Both the position numbers and the translations under genes were made by a program. The notes below the pieces were generated by a model. The model searched no databases. It was not told the origin of the DNA and worked only from the letters and a program-made list of their open reading frames with translations. A stretch of 35,537 bases of DNA from Bacteroidales bacterium (GTDB taxonomy: Bacteria; Bacteroidota; Bacteroidia; Bacteroidales; UBA932), in contig JAQWEK010000005.1 in NCBI GenBank assembly GCA_028704975.1, forward strand, positions 1-35,537. The letters are read 5' to 3'. This document shows positions 24,957 through 33,207 of this stretch, in pieces; position 1 is the stretch's first letter, and every line of letters begins with the position of its first letter.

Positions 24957-26891
24957 ATGGAAAAGATTATTGGCGCCGTGCTGATTTATCTTTTGGCCAT
25001 TATTGTAATTACTTGGATTGTATGTGGTTGTAGCGGAGTGCGGCGCAAAATAGAGAAGATTGCAAAATCTAATGTAAATGCCGGCGTTGTAAACTTTGCA
25101 AAATCGCATCCGGAATTAAAAGGTGGTTCACAATCCTATATGCATTCATATTCATCTCCGGCAATTGATACTCTTGGTGAAGGTGAACCTTTGATAATGA
25201 ATGCGATAAAAGAAGAAGCCACCGGAGATTTGATGGTGTCAGATAACCTCAAGCCCATAGTTGTTCAGGCGCGCTTTAGCCATGTAGCGGAGAGACAGGG
25301 GCTTATAAACATCTCGTTTTTCATAATTATTCCAAAAGAACTCCGGGACCCTGCATGGCAAGTGCGCTTTTTCCCAAAATTTTTCTGGGGTTCCGATTCA
25401 TTAATGTTGGATAAAATCTATATCACCGGTAAAGACTATCGCGATGCGCAACTTAAAGGTTATGAGAGATATAACAAATTTTTGAATTCCATTATTCCCG
25501 ATAGTGCCGATTTTGTAGGAGCATTTACAAGGGAGGTATTGTTGAGACGGTTTGTTGAGAGAAATTTGAAATATATGGGAAATGATAATTCCGGCAAGTC
25601 CGGACGCATAGGCGGAACGGTGAGTAAAAATTTTGATTCACGGAGTGTTACGGAGGATGATGCAATTGAATATTACACAAAGTATTGGCTTGTTAATTCA
25701 AATAATAAAAAGAAGTCAAGATTGGGAGATGTATTTAAAAAATATGTGAAAGACCCGCTGGATAAAGAGGGTGTCAGGCTTGATACCGTGGTGCTTGATG
25801 CTAATGGGGATGTGGAGTTTAGGTATGTGCAAACACTTAAGGCTAAGAAAGATATGCGGAAAGTTAAACTTGCTTTTACCGGAGGAATTTATTTATCGGG
25901 GAGAGAATTATATAAAATGCCGTCCGGGGATTCTTTGACTTTTTATATAAGCTCAATCGCTCAATTTACCGATAAAACGCCGCTCTATAAGAAGAAAATT
26001 ATTGAACGCAGGGCCTATGTTAATACTATGGCTTTCATAGATTTCAAAGCGGGAAAGTGGAATATAGATGACTCGCTTTATAATAATGCGGAAGAGATTA
26101 AAAGGATAAAAGGAAACTTTGATACCCTTCTTGCAAATAATGATTATGTGATTGATTCTATTGTAGTTACAGCTTCTTGCTCTCCGGAAGGCAGTTACAG
26201 TTCAAATGCCGCACTTGCAGAAAAAAGAGCTGAGTCCGTTAAGAAATTTTTTAACTCTTATGCGGGCAAGCGGAAGGAAGGCGGGCAAATAATTTTTATA
26301 TCCAGGTATATATCAGAGGATTGGAACGCATTAGAAAAATTAATCACGGCAGATTATTCATTGAGAGAGAGATCTTTTTTGTTGGAGTGTTTTAAAATAA
26401 ATGATTTGGACAAGAGGGAGAAGACTTTAGCTAAAACTCAAGATTACAGATATTTGCGTGAATGTTTTTATCCGCTGCTAAGAAGAATAAATTTCAATTT
26501 TACACTGCATAGAAGGGGGATGATTAAAGATACAGTACACACCACTGAAGTTGATAGTGTGTATTCTCTCGGAGTAAAAATGTTAGAGGAAAGAGACTAT
26601 AAAAAGGCAATAGAAATATTGCGTCCTTATAGAACAATTAATACGGCAATTGCCTATATGTGCTTGAACTACAATCATTCTGCCATGGACATTCTGGAGA
26701 GATTAAATCCAACTGCGACAAGAAATTATATGATGGCCGTGTTATACGGAAGGTTGGGTGAGGAGAAAAAAGCGTTGAAACTTTTTTTGAGTTCCGTGGA
26801 TCTGGACCAACAGATGAAGTACAGAGGAAACTTGGATCCCGAAATTTCTTCACTGATTTTGAAATATGCTCTTTTTAAGAGTCAGGATTAA
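24957..26891 (+). CDS. Fimbria-associated lipoprotein with central OmpA-like segment and C-terminal repeat-like region (start likely MEKIIGAVLIYLL at 24957)
   Basis: Hydrophobic N-terminus with lipobox-like 'TWIVCGCSG'; OmpA-like 'VIDSIVVTASCSPEGSYSSNAALAEKRAESVKKFFNSY'; C-terminal 'GVKMLEERDYKKAIEILRPYRTINTAIAYMCLNYNHSAMDILERL...MMAVLYGRLGEEKKALKLFLSSVDLD' resembles TPRs. Confidence 0.65.
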   Translation: MEKIIGAVLIYLLAIIVITWIVCGCSGVRRKIEKIAKSNVNAGVVNFAKSHPELKGGSQSYMHSYSSPAIDTLGEGEPLIMNAIKEEATGDLMVSDNLKPIVVQARFSHVAERQGLINISFFIIIPKELRDPAWQVRFFPKFFWGSDSLMLDKIYITGKDYRDAQLKGYERYNKFLNSIIPDSADFVGAFTREVLLRRFVERNLKYMGNDNSGKSGRIGGTVSKNFDSRSVTEDDAIEYYTKYWLVNSNNKKKSRLGDVFKKYVKDPLDKEGVRLDTVVLDANGDVEFRYVQTLKAKKDMRKVKLAFTGGIYLSGRELYKMPSGDSLTFYISSIAQFTDKTPLYKKKIIERRAYVNTMAFIDFKAGKWNIDDSLYNNAEEIKRIKGNFDTLLANNDYVIDSIVVTASCSPEGSYSSNAALAEKRAESVKKFFNSYAGKRKEGGQIIFISRYISEDWNALEKLITADYSLRERSFLLECFKINDLDKREKTLAKTQDYRYLRECFYPLLRRINFNFTLHRRGMIKDTVHTTEVDSVYSLGVKMLEERDYKKAIEILRPYRTINTAIAYMCLNYNHSAMDILERLNPTATRNYMMAVLYGRLGEEKKALKLFLSSVDLDQQMKYRGNLDPEISSLILKYALFKSQD

Positions 26892-26959
26892 ATACAAATA
26901 CTAATGCTAATGTAAATATCAGAAATACAATATATTAACAAAATAACTATTAAATTATT

Positions 26960-28066
26960 ATGAGAAAATTATGGGTTGTCGTTATGGTCCTTGCGGTTAT
27001 GGCGGGATGCAGCAAGAATGAGATTGAGATTGAAGCGGGCAATGAGGATGAGTGCGCTTTAACGGTTGACATTGCACCTTCTCCTGGAACTCCGGCCGGA
27101 ATTGTTAGCGGAGGTGTTGGCGGTTCTACAAAGGCAATAGGCGCAGGGCACGGAGTTCAGGATGATGATAATAAAATCCAAACGTTGGAAATATTTGTTT
27201 TTAAGAATGTTAGCGGAGCAACTGACGACGGGGTTCTTGAGGTTTATAAAAAATTTTCGGGCACCCCTTTAACAACACTGACAGGGTTGCAGTTAACGGC
27301 AAAAACGGGTCCTAAAATCATTGTTGCAATTGCAAATTCGCACGCAGCCAACTGGGCGGGAATTGATACATATTCTGAATTTCAGACAATTACATCATCC
27401 CTTAAGGCAGAAAATCTTACAACATTTGTAATGACGGGTTCAGCGACAGCAACGCTCGCCGCAACTGCATCTGTAAGCATTCCAATCTCCAGACTGGTTG
27501 GAAGAGTAATATTGAGCAGCATCAAAACAAATTTTACAGGAACACCTTACGAAGGGAGCACATTGTCAGATGTGAAAATCTATCTCACCAATGTCAGCGG
27601 TAGTAAATTGTTCTATAACGGTGGAGAACCGTCATCTGCCTTGATTTTAAATACAAAACATTATATATCAACAGATTGCAACGGATGCGCAATGAGCGGA
27701 ATGCTATATGATGATGTTGCCGGAACTATTGGTGAAGTTGCAGTTACAACTGCGCATTATTTCTATTGTTATGAAAATATGCTTGCAACTGAGACAACGT
27801 CTGAAAGATTTACAAGAATGGTGATTCAGGCAACACTGGCGGGAAAAGTTTACTATTACCCGGTTGATATCAACAGGGAAGGATATGGATGGGTCAGCGC
27901 GAGCGGGCATGTTGGAGTAAAGAGAAATACATCTTATGCAGTCAACGTTGCCATTAGCGGTCCAGGTTCTACAAACCCGGACGAACCAATTACAAGAGGA
28001 ACGCTAACCGCAGATATTACGGTCAGCAACTGGGCAACCGTGCCCGATTCCTCTGTGAATTTTTAG
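26960..28066 (+). CDS. FimA/Mfa1-type fimbrillin (type V pilus major subunit) lipoprotein
   Basis: Lipobox 'VLAVMAGCSKNE', fimbrillin core 'DDDNKIQTLEIFVFKNVSG...', 'ISRLVGRVILSSIKTNFTGTPYEGSTLSDVKIYLTNVSGS', 'VGVKRNTSYAVNVAISGPGSTNPDEPITRGTLTADITVSNWATV', the C-terminal strand region typical of Mfa1/FimA relatives. Confidence 0.85.
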   Translation: MRKLWVVVMVLAVMAGCSKNEIEIEAGNEDECALTVDIAPSPGTPAGIVSGGVGGSTKAIGAGHGVQDDDNKIQTLEIFVFKNVSGATDDGVLEVYKKFSGTPLTTLTGLQLTAKTGPKIIVAIANSHAANWAGIDTYSEFQTITSSLKAENLTTFVMTGSATATLAATASVSIPISRLVGRVILSSIKTNFTGTPYEGSTLSDVKIYLTNVSGSKLFYNGGEPSSALILNTKHYISTDCNGCAMSGMLYDDVAGTIGEVAVTTAHYFYCYENMLATETTSERFTRMVIQATLAGKVYYYPVDINREGYGWVSASGHVGVKRNTSYAVNVAISGPGSTNPDEPITRGTLTADITVSNWATVPDSSVNF

Positions 28067-28092
28067 TGTCTAAAAGCTGAATATTATTTAAA

Positions 28093-28989
28093 ATGAAGAC
28101 TATACATTGCTTTTGTCATATTGTTGCCGTTGTTGCTGCCGTGTTTTTAATTACGGCGGCAGCCGGCTGCAATACTATTATGGAGAGCAGAGAAGAGTGC
28201 CCTTGTGAACTCACGATAGATTTTGGCAAGATAGACGGCAATGTGAGAAATGTTCTATTATGGCTATTTGATTCTGAAGGGAATTTGCTGTACAAAGATA
28301 CTGTGGAAAGGAAGAACTTTAAAGTACCGGATGTACTGAGTGTTAAGAAAGGGAATATATATTGCTATGCATGGTGTAATTTGAGCGATGCGTCCGTTTG
28401 TACGGAACGCTTTTCTCCATCCACTATAATAGAAAAGGCCGACGCCTTAAGTGCCGATTCACTTTTCTTTTTTAAGTACGAGGGGGCTGTCAGAGGGGAA
28501 TCTGTGATTTTGCAAGTTCTTCCAAATAAGGAGTTTGCAACTGTTAATGTAAGATTTAAGGGCGTTGAAGAGGGAGACGTCGCGGGGACTGAACTTGTAT
28601 CTCCTTCCGGCGGTTTTTTTGTTAACGGAAAGTGCCTGGAAAAATTATCTGTCATCAGCGTAAATACTGCACAATCACAACATCAGGTAAGTACGTCAAA
28701 CTGCATAAGTAGTTTGAATGGCGATGGTAAATATTTATCATTTAGAATGTTGAGGCAAAGCGGTTTGAACGGAATATATATGAATATATACTCTCTGTCG
28801 GGAGAAAAAGAAATGAGCAGAAGAGATATTGGAACTTTTGAACTGGGCAAATATCTTAAAGATTTAGATTACGATATGGAGGCAATCGGTCTAAAAGATA
28901 TTGATATACTGATAGACATGAGCTCTCTGTTAGCAACGGTACAGGTTGATGACTGGATAATTACGGTGCCTGTAACAATTGATTTTTAA
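28093..28989 (+). CDS. FimB/Mfa2-family fimbrial anchor lipoprotein
   Basis: Lipobox 'ITAAAGCNTIMESREECPCELTIDFGKIDGNVRNVLLWLFDSEGNLLYKDTVERKNFKVPDV...YCYAWCNLSD' is the Mfa2/FimB pattern; 'DWIITVPVTIDF' C-terminus. Confidence 0.85.
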   Translation: MKTIHCFCHIVAVVAAVFLITAAAGCNTIMESREECPCELTIDFGKIDGNVRNVLLWLFDSEGNLLYKDTVERKNFKVPDVLSVKKGNIYCYAWCNLSDASVCTERFSPSTIIEKADALSADSLFFFKYEGAVRGESVILQVLPNKEFATVNVRFKGVEEGDVAGTELVSPSGGFFVNGKCLEKLSVISVNTAQSQHQVSTSNCISSLNGDGKYLSFRMLRQSGLNGIYMNIYSLSGEKEMSRRDIGTFELGKYLKDLDYDMEAIGLKDIDILIDMSSLLATVQVDDWIITVPVTIDF

Positions 28990-28999
28990 AAATTGAACT

Positions 29000-31402
29000 A
29001 TGAAAAATAAATTATATAATGTTTCTATCGCAATTGTTCTTGCAATTGCGATTGGTCTGGCATTGATAGCTGCGGCAGTTTCCGGATGTGCAAAAGAATC
29101 AGATAATGAGTCTATCAAAAGGACAGCTGACAATAATGCGGTTGTAAATGTTTCATTTTTTCTTCCGCAGGCATCATGGACTAAAGTGCTTGGCGTAAGT
29201 CCGGCTCAGGTATCAAATGTGAATGTATATGTTTGTAATGCTCAAGGACAAGTAGTTAAGAGTAAATATCTTATAAGAACTCTTTCTCTGCTTGTCCCGA
29301 TTCAGAAAGGTGCCTCCTATAACATCTATGCAATTGCAAATGCCGGCAAAGAGATGATTTTAAAAGATACGTCTGAAATATTGAACAGCACTTTCAACGT
29401 ATCGTCGGCTTCCGCACTTGCAGATGCTTCAGGCGGTGTTATCATGTCAGGAAAAGCAGGCCCGATTGTCTTGTCCGACGGTATTTTTGTTCCCATTACT
29501 TTAACAAGAGGAATAGCAAAAGTTATTCTTAAAGGAGATAAGAGTTCTTTAAACTCCGGTGTCACAATTGGTATTAGCAGCGCAACACTTAAAAACGTTC
29601 CAAAAAGCGTGAAACTTTTTAAGGCAAGCAAAGCTACTTCTGCTTCTGAGGTGATGGAGGGTGATGTGATTTCCGGCAGTGACCTTGCAAATTTTTTCTC
29701 CGGCGGGATAACTTTTTATATGTTTGAAAATATGCAGGGTACGCTGTTGCCTTCAAATACGGACCAAACTCAAAAAGTGTGGCCGAACGGAAATGCGTAC
29801 TCATACATTTGCAGTTATATCCAGCTTAATGCGAGTTATGCATCTTCAAAACATTCCGGTACTCTGCTTTATAGATTCTATCTTGGAAAAGATATGACCA
29901 CAAATTTTGATGTTGAAAGAAATACGCAACATACAATTACCGTTTTCTTTGCCGGAGAAGGTTCCGTTGATGATAATACATGGAGAGTTGATACAGAATT
30001 GCTTACAGACTTGGTAACATCTGTCTCTCTGTCTCCGTCAAAACTTGAATTCGCGGGTTTTGGGGAAACTCTAAAGCTCACTGCATCTATTATGCCTCTT
30101 ACGGCTTCCGACAGGTCCTTGATATGGAGCTCATCAAATATTTCAATAGCAACTGTTGATCAAAATGGTAATGTAACTTCCCGGGGAATAGGCAATTGTA
30201 CAATAACTGCTACCAGTTGTGACGGTGGAAATATAAGCGCGTCTGCATCCGTGTCAGTTGTGGCCGGTGAGATTTCATTTCCTTCCGGATCCGGAAGCAT
30301 GTATGACGGGGAGACTTCAAATATTACCTGGGCGAAAATAACTCCTGCTACCGCAGTGCCGACTGTTACAAGCAGCAATACATCAGTGGTTTCCGTGGTT
30401 TCATCGGCATCCGGCGGTGTGACGGTAAAAGCGCTAAAGCCCGGGACTGCGGTACTGACAGCAAAGCTGGGAACTGCAGCTTCTTCCTATACAATTAATG
30501 TGGAAGAGTTAAAGGTTGTATTTACAACATCTTCAACTTCAAATGTTTACTTAGGCTTTAATACTGCGGTAGGGTATAGTATTTCACCGCCGAGAGCCGG
30601 CGGACTTAAGCTAAAATGGGAATATGCGGATCAAACTCGCGACGGGTCTTTTTTTGTTTTTTCTAATACAACCTCGGGATGCACGGTGCGCGGTACTGCG
30701 GAGTCAACTCCCTCTGTGCCAACTCATACTATTAAAGTGAGTTTTGCGGATATTCCAAATAAAAACTTTACAAAGAGCATTAAGGTTTTGCCGGCAATTA
30801 AAATTACAGAGAGCAATATAAATTTGCTTGCCAATGCTTTTGTCACAAAGGCAACGGGACACACATATTCTGATATCGCTTATGAGCATTATATTCAGTA
30901 TCAAACTGATTCAAGGGCTGCAATTACTTGGAACACAAGTCATCCTGTTCTGCTGCCCGTTACCTCTTCCGGTAAATTGTACACTGATGCTTCAACTTAT
31001 GCTAACGGAATTTATACTGTTTATGCGAGTGTTACGGACGATGTCGGAACGGTTCACCGGGCAACGGCCCTGTGCACTGTTTGGGAGGAGATAAATGTTC
31101 TTGGGATAAGTGAATATTCTCAAGAGGGGGAGGAAGACGGATACCCGTATTTTACTATCAGTAAAACAATAGATACTAAATCACCTCAAGACGGTAAACT
31201 GATTAAATGTATTGGTGACAATTGTATTTCATCGCCTGATTTTCAAACAATGACGCTGACTCATATTCAAGGAGCTGTCGGTGATCCTTATCATGAAATT
31301 GATTATACTATTTTTACATTTGATAATCCCTTTGATTCCAAAAGTACTATTCTGGGTTATAAATATAGATATTACATAAGCGATATCTCCTGGATACAGT
31401 AA
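29000..31402 (+). CDS. Minor/tip fimbrial lipoprotein with Ig-like (BIG2-type) repeats
   Basis: Lipobox 'IAAAVSGCAKES'; fimbrillin-like N-terminus; BIG2-like 'VTSVSLSPSKLEFAGFGETLKLTASIMPLTASDRSLIWSSSNISIATVDQNGNVTSRGIGNCTITATS' plus a second Ig-like segment. Confidence 0.75.
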   Translation: MKNKLYNVSIAIVLAIAIGLALIAAAVSGCAKESDNESIKRTADNNAVVNVSFFLPQASWTKVLGVSPAQVSNVNVYVCNAQGQVVKSKYLIRTLSLLVPIQKGASYNIYAIANAGKEMILKDTSEILNSTFNVSSASALADASGGVIMSGKAGPIVLSDGIFVPITLTRGIAKVILKGDKSSLNSGVTIGISSATLKNVPKSVKLFKASKATSASEVMEGDVISGSDLANFFSGGITFYMFENMQGTLLPSNTDQTQKVWPNGNAYSYICSYIQLNASYASSKHSGTLLYRFYLGKDMTTNFDVERNTQHTITVFFAGEGSVDDNTWRVDTELLTDLVTSVSLSPSKLEFAGFGETLKLTASIMPLTASDRSLIWSSSNISIATVDQNGNVTSRGIGNCTITATSCDGGNISASASVSVVAGEISFPSGSGSMYDGETSNITWAKITPATAVPTVTSSNTSVVSVVSSASGGVTVKALKPGTAVLTAKLGTAASSYTINVEELKVVFTTSSTSNVYLGFNTAVGYSISPPRAGGLKLKWEYADQTRDGSFFVFSNTTSGCTVRGTAESTPSVPTHTIKVSFADIPNKNFTKSIKVLPAIKITESNINLLANAFVTKATGHTYSDIAYEHYIQYQTDSRAAITWNTSHPVLLPVTSSGKLYTDASTYANGIYTVYASVTDDVGTVHRATALCTVWEEINVLGISEYSQEGEEDGYPYFTISKTIDTKSPQDGKLIKCIGDNCISSPDFQTMTLTHIQGAVGDPYHEIDYTIFTFDNPFDSKSTILGYKYRYYISDISWIQ
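29027..29052 (+). repeat. Perfect 10-bp inverted repeat (ATCGCAATTG / CAATTGCGAT) with 6-nt loop in the signal-peptide coding region of the tip gene
   Basis: Direct reading: 29027-29036 ATCGCAATTG, loop TTCTTG, 29043-29052 CAATTGCGAT. Confidence 0.9.
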
Positions 31403-31489
31403 GACAGTCCGTTGATGAACCGGCTTCTTTTGTGATGATATTCAGAATAATGATTTTGGATTTTTACAAGGTTTGCCCCAAAACGACAT

Positions 31490-32368
31490 TTATGTGATTT
31501 TAAATCTCTCTTTGTTTTTGTCCAGTTCTTTATAAATGCCGCTCTTAAAAGTGACAATTTTCTTCTCTTTGCACAAACGTGTTTCTCCTTTCTCATTGCA
31601 GTTTATTGCGTTTATAATTGCTTTTGCCCCTTTTGCCGGGCTCTTTGTGAAAGGACGAAACAGCTTGTCAGCCAGCGAGTCATACCACTTGTGCATTGTT
31701 ATCATTTTAGTGTTGACTGCGCCCGGATCTGCTGCGATTGCTCTTATCTTGGAATGTTGTTTAAGCATCTTGCGGTTTAAAGCAATTGTAAACAATGCAA
31801 GGCAAAGCTTGGACCTGCCATAGTTTTTTAAACTGTTGAATTTTCTATCATCTCCATCCAGCGGCCACCAGTTAATTGTTACTGAAACCGTGTTTATTAT
31901 TTTTCCGCTCTCTTCATTCATATACGGCAGAAGGGATGTGGTTATTCTTCTGGGAGCAAGGTAGTTAACTTGAAACGTTGTCTCTTGCAAATCTTTTGTA
32001 AGCTTCATCTTTGGTACAATGACGCCTGCATTATTTATAAGCAAGTCTATTGAAGTATTCTCCCGCTCTTTTTTCTCCAGAATCGTAACGATGTGTTTGA
32101 CGGCATTATCTATGCTTGCAAAATCTTCAAGGTCTGCCGGCACTATGTGAAAATTTGGTGCCGAATCTATATTTTTATTCCGACAGATTTTGGCGCATTC
32201 TTCTTTAAGCGCTTCTGCTTTTTTAATATTGCGGCAAAATGCATATACTTCATATCCTTTGGTAACCAGCCATTTGCAAACTTCGGTTCCTATACCTCCC
32301 GTTGCGCCTGTGATTACCGCCACGTGCCGGGAAGGTTTGTTGTTTTGTATTTTATGATTGCCTTCCAT
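31490..32368 (-). CDS. SDR-family NAD(P)-dependent oxidoreductase (likely start MEGNHKIQNNK at 32368)
   Basis: 'VAVITGATGGIGTEVCKWLV' (TGxxxGIG), 'LLINNAGV', 'YGRSKLCLALF' (YxxxK), 'IRAIAADPGAVNTKM'. Confidence 0.92.
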   Translation of the reverse strand: MEGNHKIQNNKPSRHVAVITGATGGIGTEVCKWLVTKGYEVYAFCRNIKKAEALKEECAKICRNKNIDSAPNFHIVPADLEDFASIDNAVKHIVTILEKKERENTSIDLLINNAGVIVPKMKLTKDLQETTFQVNYLAPRRITTSLLPYMNEESGKIINTVSVTINWWPLDGDDRKFNSLKNYGRSKLCLALFTIALNRKMLKQHSKIRAIAADPGAVNTKMITMHKWYDSLADKLFRPFTKSPAKGAKAIINAINCNEKGETRLCKEKKIVTFKSGIYKELDKNKERFKIT

Positions 32369-32376
32369 TTTAGTAT

Positions 32377-33132
32377 TCAACTTTTTATCAGCGATTGTAT
32401 CGCGTCTTTGTAACTCTCTCCTATTGGAATAGTTAAGCCTTCCCCGATTTCCGTTTTCTTTAACACTATTTTCCCTTTTCCAAATGATTGAATGTAATTA
32501 AGCCCGACAATAAAGGAACGGTGAACCCGCATGAATTTAAGACTTGGAAGCTTGTCATCAACTTCCTTCATTCCCATCAAAGTAAGGACAGGATACTTCT
32601 CCTGTTTTGTGTAAATCTTAATGTAATCTTTAAGCCCTTCTATGTAGACAATGTCTGCAAGGTTGATTTTAATCACCTTGTATTCACTCTTAATAAACAG
32701 AAAATCAGTTTGTTCTTGTGCCGCTGCCGCCGGAGCCAAAAGCGCATTGATGATTTTATGCGCTTTTTCCGCCGCATCCAAAAACTCCTTGTATGATATG
32801 GGTTTTAGCAAATAGCCGACGGCGTTAACTTTATATCCCCTTACCGCATACTGCTCAAAGGCCGTAGTAAAAATTATTAGTGGTAAAGTCAGCTTTTGAG
32901 GATCATTATTTTGCTCTCTGATTATTTTGCTAAGTTCCAGCCCATTAAGTTCAGGCATTTGAACATCAAGAAAAATCAAGTCTGTGTTGCCTTTTTTAAT
33001 CTCGGCCAACGCACCAATAGCATTTGTAAAAGCTCCCGACAGTTTTAAAAAATCTGTCTTTTTAATATAGCTCTTAAGCAGTTCAACTGCAAGGGGCTCA
33101 TCATCTACAACAGCACACTTTACCTGATACAT
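32377..33132 (-). CDS. LytTR-family response regulator (likely start MYQVKCAVVDDEPLA at 33132)
   Basis: Receiver 'CAVVDDEPLAVELLKSYI...DLIFLDVQMPELNGLEL...IIFTTAFEQYAVRGYKVNAVGYLLKPISYKEF' and LytTR domain 'FLFIKSEYKVIKINLADIVYIEGLKDYIKIYT...FMRVHRSFIVGLNYIQSF'. Confidence 0.95.
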   Translation of the reverse strand: MYQVKCAVVDDEPLAVELLKSYIKKTDFLKLSGAFTNAIGALAEIKKGNTDLIFLDVQMPELNGLELSKIIREQNNDPQKLTLPLIIFTTAFEQYAVRGYKVNAVGYLLKPISYKEFLDAAEKAHKIINALLAPAAAAQEQTDFLFIKSEYKVIKINLADIVYIEGLKDYIKIYTKQEKYPVLTLMGMKEVDDKLPSLKFMRVHRSFIVGLNYIQSFGKGKIVLKKTEIGEGLTIPIGESYKDAIQSLIKS

Positions 33133-33165
33133 AATTCTGTTAATGAATGATTTGAATTGGTTGCA

Positions 33166-33173
33166 CAAATGTA
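33166..33173 (-). promoter_or_regulatory. Candidate -7 element TACATTTG upstream of the LytTR gene
   Basis: Plus-strand CAAATGTA is TACATTTG on the minus strand (TAnnTTTG), about 34 nt before ATG 33132; no clear -33 element. Confidence 0.35.
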
Positions 33174-33207
33174 ACTAAAAAACAGGCATTTTCCCATTGC
33201 TGCACAG

